Assembly (NCBI GenBank): GCA_016630905.1
Contig: WBMQ01000015.1
Location: 310,001 to 374,000, forward strand
Length of the DNA: 64,000 nt
Direction: 5' to 3'
Origin: Capillidium heterosporum
Lineage: Eukaryota > Entomophthoromycota > Entomophthoromycetes > Entomophthorales > Capillidiaceae
Shown: positions 34,233 through 42,546 of the stretch, one piece after another
How the letters are laid out: every line of letters starts with the position of its first letter
Numbering within the stretch: the stretch's first letter is position 1
Made by a program: the position numbers and the translations under genes
The notes under the pieces: generated by a model
What the model saw: only the letters and a program-made list of their open reading frames with translations
Database searches by the model: none
Told to the model about the DNA's origin: nothing

Positions 34233-35300
34233 ATGACTAATTCAACACAGTACGATACGATCCGAGGATGGGCCTGTTTCAAGAAGGGAGAACAGCTGAA
34301 GGAGCACACCTATACAGCAGCTCCATTACAGAACAACGATGTTGAAATCAAAATATCCCACTGTGGTGTTTGTGGTTCCGATATCCACAACTTAGATAGT
34401 GGGTGGGGTGAAACCGACTACCCTTGTATAGTTGGACATGAGATAGTGGGGTATATAACCGCCAAAGGTGAGTCAGTAACCGAGCTCCAAGTTGGCGATA
34501 GAGTAGGTGTGGGTGCTCAGGCAGCCGCCTGCCTCGAGGACGATTGTATCGCCTGCAGTAGAAACCAAGACTCCAAGTGTCCTAAAGCTGGGTGGACCTA
34601 CAACAGTACCCGATTCATCGATGGTACCAAGACTTACGGTGGTTATGCCGAAGCAATTCGAGTTCAAGCCGATTACGTCTTCAAAGTTCCCGAAGCTTTA
34701 CCTTCAGAGTACGCTGCCCCTTTGATGTGTGCTGGTGCCACTGTATTTTCACCGATGCTACGTTACAACTTCAAGGCTGGTGACAAAGTTGGTGTTGTCG
34801 GTATCGGCGGCCTAGGTCACCTTGCTCTCAAGTTTGCCAAGGCCTTAGGTTGTCACGTCACTGCATTATCACGCGGTGAATCCAAGCGCAAGGACTCCAT
34901 CGACATCGGTGTCGACCAGTACATCGCCTATCAGAACGAAGAGGATGCCAAGAAGGTAGCTAACTCCCTCGACTACCTCATTGTAGCTTGTAAGCTGACT
35001 GGCGAACCTAGCCAGTGGGATCTGTTTGCCAGCTGGATGGATTTTGAAGCTCGAATCATCGTACTTGATATCCCCGAAGTTAACTTTTCCATCCCTCCCT
35101 TCTCCGTATTAGGCAAGAGCTTGTCATTGTCTGGATCTCTCATCGCTAACATCAATGAACTGAAAACTACGTTGGAGTTCGCTGCTAAACACGACATCAA
35201 GCCTTGGATCGAGATCTTTGACTTGAAGGATGTTAACAAGGCGGTGCAACACTTTAGAGACGGTAAACCCAGGTACAGAGTCGTACTCAAGGTTGAGTAG
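34233..35300 (+). CDS. ADH6/cinnamyl-alcohol-type dehydrogenase, copy 4
   Basis: Intact single exon, 355 aa, TAG stop. It has the family motifs, with HCGVCGSDIH instead of HCGMCGSDIH and Asn for Thr after the His (NLDSGWGETDYP). It also has GHEIVGY, ACLEDDCIACSRNQDSKC for the structural zinc, GIGGLGHLALKFAK and SRGESKRKDS for the cofactor phosphate. It is the most divergent of the five at the start of the catalytic domain, which may alter substrate range. It is read on the same strand as the other copies. The secreted repeat gene follows tail-to-tail. Confidence 0.93.
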   Translation: MTNSTQYDTIRGWACFKKGEQLKEHTYTAAPLQNNDVEIKISHCGVCGSDIHNLDSGWGETDYPCIVGHEIVGYITAKGESVTELQVGDRVGVGAQAAACLEDDCIACSRNQDSKCPKAGWTYNSTRFIDGTKTYGGYAEAIRVQADYVFKVPEALPSEYAAPLMCAGATVFSPMLRYNFKAGDKVGVVGIGGLGHLALKFAKALGCHVTALSRGESKRKDSIDIGVDQYIAYQNEEDAKKVANSLDYLIVACKLTGEPSQWDLFASWMDFEARIIVLDIPEVNFSIPPFSVLGKSLSLSGSLIANINELKTTLEFAAKHDIKPWIEIFDLKDVNKAVQHFRDGKPRYRVVLKVE

Positions 35301-35641
35301 GTTGTGTGCATCCAAGTGTTTTTAGAGTTAGGAAGTTAGATGCTCATTTCATTAAACGCTTATTTGATTGGATTCATTTAAGTATCCAGTATTAAAGATA
35401 TATATCTCTTATCTCGTGGTACAGGCATTTTTAATGTATGTAGCCATTTAACTGCACTTATTAGATGCCAGCTATAATGGTAATTTCATATATCATGATT
35501 TGTAAAAATGTATTGAAAGGTTTGATAAAAGGCTTCAGTATCAAGAAGGTTTAAATGAGATATTAGTTTAATAGGTTTGAGATAGAAATTAAATGATCAG
35601 GTTACAAACCTGCTTAAATGTGAAGGGCAAGCATCATCAGC
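35301..35641. other. Tail-to-tail spacer
   Basis: AT-rich 3' regions of dehydrogenase copy 4 and the repeat gene. Nothing else seen. Confidence 0.5.
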
Positions 35642-36136
35642 TTAGTGATAGGGGTTGCGCTTTGGCTCTTGCTGGTAAGGTTTACCCTTAGGGGAATGAG
35701 GTTTTTGCTCGGGCTTGTAGGGTTTAGGTTCTGGTTTATGGGGCTTGACGACAGGCTTATAGGATTTGCTATCATGAGGATTATGTTGAGGTTTCTGAAC
35801 TGGCTTATAAAGCTTATTATCATGGGGGTTATGTTTAGGTTGTGGGACCGGCTTATTGGGCTTATTGCCATAAGAGTTGTGCTGAGGCTGGGAGACCAGC
35901 TTGTAGGGTTTACTACCATGAGAATTATGCTGGGGCTGCTGGACTGGTTTGTAAGGCTTGTTATTATGAGAGTTACGTTGAGGCTGCTGGATTGGTTTAT
36001 AAGGTTTTTTGTTATTGTTGTAGGGCTTTGGAGTTTGCTTCTGGTTATTGCTTCTGTAATCAGCCGGTACTGATTCCACATTTGCTAAAATAACTAGGCT
36101 CAAGAGGATGGATATTAATTTAGTGCTTGCGTACAT
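35642..36136 (-). CDS. Secreted Pro/Lys/His/Asn-rich tandem-repeat protein
   Basis: 164 aa, ATG 36136 to TAA. A signal peptide covers about residues 1-22 (hydrophobic LISILLSLVILA, then VES). The mature part is five 16-residue repeats (residues 44-123) of the type KPYKPVQQPQHNSHGS. A K/P/H-rich tail (KPEPKPYKPEQKPH) ends in NPYH. There are no cysteines and no known domain. Regular Tyr/Pro/Lys and His could suit a cell-wall, adhesive, cross-linked or metal-binding role, but that is inference. A TATATAAT on its strand lies about 50 bp upstream (around 36182-36190). Because the unit is a multiple of 3 bp, long repetitive open frames appear on both strands; this one is chosen for its ATG and signal peptide. 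Confidence 0.75.
   Translation of the reverse strand: MYASTKLISILLSLVILANVESVPADYRSNNQKQTPKPYNNNKKPYKPIQQPQRNSHNNKPYKPVQQPQHNSHGSKPYKLVSQPQHNSYGNKPNKPVPQPKHNPHDNKLYKPVQKPQHNPHDSKSYKPVVKPHKPEPKPYKPEQKPHSPKGKPYQQEPKRNPYH
35768..36007 (-). repeat. Five 48-bp tandem repeats in the secreted protein gene
   Basis: Five diverged 48-bp units (240 bp), each encoding one 16-residue repeat. Divergence is higher at His/Asn/Ser positions, while Lys, Tyr, Lys-Pro and Gln-Pro positions are mostly kept. Confidence 0.85.
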
Positions 36137-37647
36137 TGGATTGCTATTTAGATAATTATATCTGGCTTTACTTTCCTTGTCTATTATATACTCTTTTGCC
36201 TATAAGTCTATTGGAGGCTTCTAGATTCACAACCTGGAGATCTGACAAGGATTGCAAAATTCCAAGCTTCAAACACTCTTCTTTTTAGAAGGTTAAGGGA
36301 GGATAGGGTATATTAAAATTTGTCTTTAGAAGCTTGGCATCCTTACACACATATTAAGTAAACATTTTTAAGTTGGTTTTGTACTAGACGCCATCGTCTA
36401 CTAGTTTAGTATACTTATTTTAGTCTGAAAATTTTATCTCCCTATTAACACTTCCTATATGGATGAAACAAATTAGCGTATTCTTTTAATTTAAGTTCCT
36501 TGTTGGTAGATCCCCAAGAGCAGTATAGGAAGGTCAGAAACTGAGGGGAAAACATATTAGTTGATATGTTGAGAAATTTTCGAAATTTACTCCTATTCCT
36601 AAACTTTTTATTTCAAGCTTTGGACTATAGTAAAATTTCGATAAAAGCTGGATTTCACTTTGATAATTCTTTACCTAGCCTATATCAAATCTTTACTGTA
36701 CTGCTGTTAGTGCAACCAAAGTTGGGCTTGAGAAACCTGGAGCTAACTTCAATTTTAGTTATAAGTGTGCCTAAACCTATTATTAGACTCCATATTCTTT
36801 CATCAGTCAAAGTATATAGAGATCGGCGTCAATGAGAATTTAGTTTCTACATATGAAAAATATGTCTTTATAAAACTGTGCTGAACCTTTGATACAGCAA
36901 TATTTTCAACTTAGATGTACGTTAAGCAACAAATATAGATGAAGCCAAATTTGCACAAATTTTAACAGTTTGGATTCATTTATTAGTCTATTCCATATTA
37001 GTAGGGTACTTTTTACAATTGAATTCATAAAAATAAACCTTTGAATTTTGAATTTTGAATATAATAGCATGGTTTTATAATAAGGTTTTTAAAAGAATAT
37101 CAACCTTTCCCTATTATCATTTCACTTCAAACTATACCATATTTAATGGAAATATAATTTCTTTGTCAAATAATTAGTATAAAGGAGCTGTGTATATTGC
37201 CATGAAAATAAAGGAATGATCAAGAAACTAAAGGTTGTATACAATCCTATACTAAAGCTTTAGTAAGGTTCGGATCGACAAACATAAAAATAGATAGCAA
37301 AATATTTGGTAGGAGTATCCGGCAGTAAAATTTTACCTACTTCATCATACTGGATAGCTATCAACAAAACTAATGTCGCTCCTATGAAACCAATTAGGTT
37401 ATCACCGCCACCTTTATTATTTTTTTGGTATCGATTCGCTAATGGAAGGTTCTTTCCTGCATCTTTATATTGGATGCTTACCTAATATACGGGTTGAACA
37501 CCTTATGTCTCCAATGATTACCAAATTAGTTTGAAGGCTTAAAGTATAACCTTTGAAATGCATGCAACCTGATGGATTTAATTCTCTAAGATTGGCTTGT
37601 CAAGCTCAGGGGCAACCACCTGTTCATTTTCACTCCTTTATGAACAT
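36137..37647. other. Spacer before dehydrogenase copy 5
   Basis: It holds the promoters of the repeat gene (left) and copy 5 (right), with TATCCGG at 37316-37322. An 89-codon ATG frame at 36566-36835 is hydrophobic but shows no recognisable domain; I do not call it a gene. Confidence 0.5.
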
Positions 37648-37655
37648 TATAAAAG
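37648..37655 (+). promoter_or_regulatory. TATA box of dehydrogenase gene 5
   Basis: TATAAAAG stands 57 bp before ATG 37705. Confidence 0.72.
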
Positions 37656-37704
37656 AGTAACATCATCTACAAACCTCTCTCGAACGAATCCAACTCAACA
37701 AAAG

Positions 37705-38775
37705 ATGACAAATTCAACACAGTTCAACGAGATCAAAGGGTGGGCCTGCTTCAAAAAGGACGAGCCGTTGAAAGAATTCACTTATACAGCTGCTCCACTA
37801 CAGGACAACGACGTAGAGATCAAGATCACTCACTGTGGTATGTGTGGGTCCGACATCCATACTTTAGATAGCGGATGGGGTGACACTGACTACCCTTGTA
37901 TTGTAGGACATGAGATCATAGGCCACATAACTGCCAGAGGTAAGTCAGTAACTGAATTACAGGTTGGTGATAGGGTTGGAGTCGGTGCTCAAGTTGCTGC
38001 TTGCCTCAAGGATAATTGCTTAGGTTGTGGCAAGAAGCAAGACGCTCAGTGCCCCAAGATGATCTGGACTTATAACGACTACCGTTTCGTAGACGGCAGT
38101 AAAACCTACGGTGGCTACGCTGAAGCAATCCGTGTCCAAGCTGACTATGCGTTCAAAGTCCCCGAGAGCTTACCTTCTGACTGCGCTGCCCCAATGTTAT
38201 GTGCTGGTGCTACTGTCTTTGCTCCTATGTTGCGCTACAAGTTCAAGGCCGGTGATCGGGTCGGTGTCGTAGGTATCGGCGGCCTAGGTCATCTCGCCCT
38301 CAAGTTTGCCAAAAGCTTAGGTTGCCACGTCACTGCCCTATCCCGTGGTGAAGCCAAGCGTCAGGACTCTTTAGATCTCGGCGCCGACGTCTACGCCGCC
38401 TACAAAGATGATGAAGAAAACAAAAAGGTAGCCGATAGCTTAGACTATCTTATTGTCGCTTGCAAGTTGACTGGGGAAAATACGCAATGGGAACAGTTCA
38501 ACGACTGGATGGCTCTAGAAGGTAGAATCATCCTTTTAGATATCCCTGAATGCGACCTAGCCATCCCTCCTTTCGCCCTACTTAAAAAGAATATATCGTT
38601 GTCGGGGTCATTGATAGCTTCCATCGACGAACTTAAAATTATGTTAGACTTTGCTGCTAAGCACGACATCAAGCCTTTGATTGAAGTTTTCGGTCTTAAA
38701 GACGTCAACAAAGCTATCCAACACTTCAGGGAGGGTAAACCTAGGTACCGAGTCGTACTTGAGGTTGAGCAGTAA
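37705..38775 (+). CDS. ADH6/cinnamyl-alcohol-type dehydrogenase, copy 5
   Basis: Intact single exon, 356 aa, TAA stop. The frame is open further upstream to 37597, but the TATA box at 37648 and the MTNSTQFNEIKGWACFKK start shared by the family place the start at ATG 37705. Motifs: HCGMCGSDIH, GHEIIGH, ACLKDNCLGCGKKQDAQC, GIGGLGHLALKFAK, SRGEAKR. It ends RYRVVLEVEQ, with one extra Gln and Glu for Lys relative to the other copies. It is the last member of the array, about 2.4 kb from copy 4. Confidence 0.93.
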   Translation: MTNSTQFNEIKGWACFKKDEPLKEFTYTAAPLQDNDVEIKITHCGMCGSDIHTLDSGWGDTDYPCIVGHEIIGHITARGKSVTELQVGDRVGVGAQVAACLKDNCLGCGKKQDAQCPKMIWTYNDYRFVDGSKTYGGYAEAIRVQADYAFKVPESLPSDCAAPMLCAGATVFAPMLRYKFKAGDRVGVVGIGGLGHLALKFAKSLGCHVTALSRGEAKRQDSLDLGADVYAAYKDDEENKKVADSLDYLIVACKLTGENTQWEQFNDWMALEGRIILLDIPECDLAIPPFALLKKNISLSGSLIASIDELKIMLDFAAKHDIKPLIEVFGLKDVNKAIQHFREGKPRYRVVLEVEQ

Positions 38776-39627
38776 AGTTCAGTTCGGTTTGAAGTTTGAA
38801 ATTAGTAAATTGAAAGTTTGTTTTAGATTATGTTGCTATCTGTGTACTATTTCCTAAGTTTGATAATACAAAAACTACCTACGTTTACAATTCCCAAGTG
38901 TATGTTTATCTTTATGTAAATGCAAGTAGTAAAATTTTCCAATAAATATGTATATATTTAATATAAACTAGAGAGCGTTATGATAGCAACTTTATTGTGA
39001 GAAACCTTAATTATAATTCCAAAGGTCTGATGTTTTGCTACTTTTAGTTGAAGAAGTATATCATAACTAGAATGTAACCATCTAATGAAATTTCAAAATA
39101 AGATTAAATACAAAGTATTAGGTAGATGAGGCTAGGTAAAAACGACCACGATGTATTCTAGAAATAATCAAGAGTATCATGGTTGAATCGGTTGGAGAAC
39201 CTGTCAGATCTGTGAGAAATTATTGAGTTAGCTACAGTTTGCTTTGATACACCATTTTGAATATTGAGATTGAGTCGGCCGGATTCTATATAGTTGATGT
39301 GATTTTTTAAATCAAGCCTACTATATCTTGCTATATATTGATGGTTAGTTGAGCTAAGTATATTGTAGAGTGGAGGAAACTAGACTGAGTCAAGGCATAT
39401 TTCCTATCAATCTAAATTAAATTTGGTGAGATAACTTTCTCTCTCAACATAATGTAGCTAAGTTTGCAATATAGATCTTGGTACTCTGGTATGGACATCT
39501 ATCAAATCTAAAATCGAATACTGTACGACTGTCTGCATTACAATCATTACCTCAGTCTATATAGGTCAAGTAGTGTAAATGGTAAAATATAAAAGCCAAG
39601 GGTTATTGGATTTACTCAAAGTTTAAC
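38776..39627. other. Spacer after the dehydrogenase array
   Basis: AT-rich and no gene recognised. A TATAAAAG at 39587-39594 on the plus strand lies 54 bp before an 86-codon plus-strand frame (39641-39901). That frame is antisense to a better minus-strand coding stretch, so I treat it as incidental. Confidence 0.45.
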
Positions 39628-40778
39628 TTAGTCATCCAGGATGTCACATACTTTAATAAAATCGGTTGAAAACTGCTTGATATTATCGTTAAGCTTCTTC
39701 TGCCTCAACTCCTTCCAGGTAGATTTTATAATAGAAACCATTTTGCCGTATAAGGAATTGGTGATGTTAAAGTCGAAGCAGAATTGCAGTAACTTGAATT
39801 GGTTTTCTAAATTTAATTTCAGGTTTAAAATCTCTTTGAATATAGGGAGGTATCGAGCTAGATTCCATTCCGAGCACTTGGAATATATAAATATCATATA
39901 ATCAATTGATGTCTCTCTGATAAAGTTGGGCTTCAGGTTGATGTATAAAAATCAAAATATAGTCTTGAGATTAATAGTTTTGATATCTTCGACGCTGACT
40001 ATATCGCTGGTACATTTACTTAAACCAGAAACAAGCATCTCTTTAAAGCAGTTGACTTTCTGCATTATGTTAGTTTTGTGCCCATAGATTGCTATTGAAT
40101 AAGTCTAGGTTGAGTTTGGGTAGCTCATTGTCTGTTGAAATTGACAAGGGCAAAATGGATCTAATCTTTTTAAATTCAGTATTGTTGATCAAACTTTGTC
40201 CAAGCTTTAGAGGAATTTATTTAGTTTATTACCTTTTAGAAGTTACCAAAGGAGCTTCGAATCCCTCAAATTTTGGTGCATTTAAGCCTATGTTGGACTG
40301 TCATGCTTACTACTTCAAGATCCTGTCTGAAAAAGCACAATTCGTTTAATGAGTTGTCAACCACATACATAAAAAGCAGGCCTTTCGTTAGCTCTATTCA
40401 AAAAAACTCTTACCTGCATTGTTAAAAACCTTTGAATATATATGTATGATGGCAGTTCTGAACTTAACTTTGACAAAGTTGTACTCCTCTCTGTTATCAT
40501 AATCTATATTGACTTTGATTGAATCGGCTATTCTGGTGAACAAATTGAGATAAAGAAAGACAAAAGTTGTTAAACTATAGTGATTTTCACATCGAATTTT
40601 GAGAAAGGATAGTGAGTTTAAAGTATAGCAAGTTTAAATAATGGAGTTTGGGGGATTACGTATTGAGAAAACCCTTGCAATGTACAGAAACATTTGTCCT
40701 GACTGATAACAAGTTCACAATTAAATTATAGATCTGCAGTTGCTTAAATGACAAATATTTTGGATCAATTTTATACAT
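39628..40778 (-). CDS. Unidentified multi-exon gene with several frame breaks
   Basis: Coding-like exons run from ATG 40778 (MYKIDPKYLSFKQLQIYNLI). An 85-bp intron (40575-40659) leads to LTTFVFLYLNLFTRIADSIK up to a GTAAG donor at 40413. Further stretches contain LNAPKFEGFEAPL, a probable 44-bp intron, then LINNTEFKKIRSILPLSIS, MLVSGLSKCTSDIVSVEDIK and a helical C-terminus ending in TAA 39628-39630. Joining them needs a shift near the third exon, a +1 step at a GGG run near 40083, and passage of an in-frame TGA at 39952-39954. This is either a pseudogene, a gene with uncorrected indels, or a gene with exon borders I have misplaced. No domain is recognised. It is divergent from REV7, with 93 bp between the ATGs. 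Confidence 0.5.
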
Positions 40779-40871
40779 CACTTTATAACTGACAGGAGTT
40801 TATTAGTCTCATTAGTCACTCTCAACACCTCTCCTATCCAAGTCAAACTTTATAACAGCTGAACAATACTG

Positions 40872-41642
40872 ATGACGGACAGTAGCCAATTTAAAAGTAA
40901 CTATATTCATTTTATATACTTGCAATACTAACCTGTGCTTTTTAAAATTTTATAATTATAGGAACCGTAGATACGACATGTGAACTAAGTAAGCTAAATT
41001 CGTATTCATTTCCCGCTAATAAATTTCATTCTATTTTTCAAAGTTGAAACCATGGTACATCTAATCCTTTACAAACGTAAATTGTACCCCCAACCCCAAT
41101 TCCAGATCCATCAAAAATACTCCTTACAACTCCCATTCGCTTTACATCCCACATTAACCAACTACATTTACCAACTCGTTTTAGCGACCAAACCCAGTTT
41201 AGAACTACGTCAGTTGGAGAACTTTCGCATACTAATTATAAACCAAAAACACCAAGTGTTAGAACGGTTTACCTTCAACTTTACTTACAAGGAGGAGTCG
41301 GACTTTCAAGTTGTGGACTTGGACGTTACAAATACGCTATTACAGTTGACGAGGTGTGATGGTAGGTTATTAGATCTTGGGAAGGATACCACTTTTACCT
41401 CAGTTATTCAGTTGCGAAAGGAGTGTAAGGGGGAAGGTAGGTTAGATAAACTGTGGGAGCCTATTGGGGAAGAAGGGGAAGAGGAGGCGGTGGATAAGAT
41501 GGAACAGGAAAGGGAGGTTGAAGACGAAGGTGAGGTGGAAGAAGGTTGGGCTGGTAACAGCTTCAAGTTGGACCCAATTAGTTTTGGTAATCTGGTTTTA
41601 AATGTGATTATCGAGGAAAGCATTCTCAAGGCTAAAGTGTAA
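40872..41642 (+). CDS. REV7: Rev7 / MAD2L2 HORMA-domain protein
   Basis: Three exons: 40872-40896 (25 bp), 40962-40988 (27 bp) and 41044-41642. The introns are 65 bp (GTAACT...TACTAAC...TATAG) and 55 bp (GTAAGC...CTAAT...AAAG), giving 216 aa. The spliced start MTDSSQFKRTVDTTCELIET runs into MVHLILYKRKLYP and lines up with the MAD2L2 N-terminus (GQVV..VLCEFLEVAVHLILYVREVYP). ALHPTLTNYIYQLV and the ILIINQKHQVLERFTF strand match the rest of the HORMA core. An acidic insert of about 40 residues (EEGEEEAVDKMEQ) lies before the C-terminal seat-belt strand. Rev7 is the non-catalytic subunit of DNA polymerase zeta in translesion synthesis. The gene shares a 93-bp promoter with the minus-strand neighbour. 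Confidence 0.88.
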
Positions 41643-42546
41643 ATAATAGTGTAGTTTTATGATATGAATTTTTGGATTTATAGTAGTGATTAATTAAACA
41701 TCGAATCTGTTGCTTGCCATTTCAATGATACTATGCCTTTTATAGCTTTGGAAAGGTTTTTATCAAGTAGATTTTTTCTATATACTAAAATTCTAAAGGA
41801 ATGAAAATCATTTTATATCCCTATCCAAGTCAAGTAGTTTGAAAATAAAGAGCTTAAATAATTTACTATGCACTATCGCTATTTGCCAATTTAACAATGT
41901 TTTGGAATCACTTGAATTATAACATTGTCTTCACTACTATAAGTTGATTTGTAATAAAGTTATAGCTTCACTAAGTACTTCTGTTCGATACTATATATAT
42001 TAGCTTCAACTAGAAGCATTTTTCAAGTCTTTAAAACTTTATGCTAAAGAGCCAGGTAAATATGAATTCTAGATAGCCGTCCATCCTTTGACCTAAATAA
42101 CCTGTCTGATCTTGAACGGTATTTGAGAATAAATGACCACTTATTAAATTGGATAAAGTAGATGTTGAGAACTTAAAGTAGTTTCCATCTCCAAGGTAAT
42201 CGGTTGAAATCTTATCTTTAAATTGGATTTCTGAAACAGTAAAAGTGAGCTTCTATCCACAAGGAAGTGCTTATCTAAAGGATTTTAAGCATTTAGGTTG
42301 ATATCATTTACGCTCAATCGAAATTTGATAACATCAGACTAACGTCCTTCAGCTTATAGGACTAGTTTCGCTTAAGTCAGCAAACACAACCAAGTAACCT
42401 CCACCATATTTATCGAACCATTGTTAAACAAATTAGTTGTACATCAAAAAGTGTCTACATATATGCATACTACTTTTAGAATGCTACTGGAAATATAACT
42501 TTCAAAAATCTATTTATTCCAAGGAAATCTTACAAAAACCCATCTT
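41643..42546. other. Tail-to-tail spacer
   Basis: 3' regions of REV7 and the GTPase gene. AT-rich with nothing else seen. Confidence 0.55.

Noticed and set aside
35614-36093. Other long repetitive frames on both strands over the repeat gene
   Set aside because: The repeat unit is a multiple of 3 bp, so several frames stay open. Only the 36136 start has an ATG with a signal peptide.
36566-36835. 89-codon ATG frame in a spacer
   Set aside because: No domain, no signal peptide pattern that ends well, and no conserved neighbours. Plausible by chance in AT-rich DNA.
39641-39901. 86-codon plus-strand frame behind a TATAAAAG
   Set aside because: The minus-strand reading of the same DNA is more protein-like and continues upstream, so the TATA spacing is probably coincidence.
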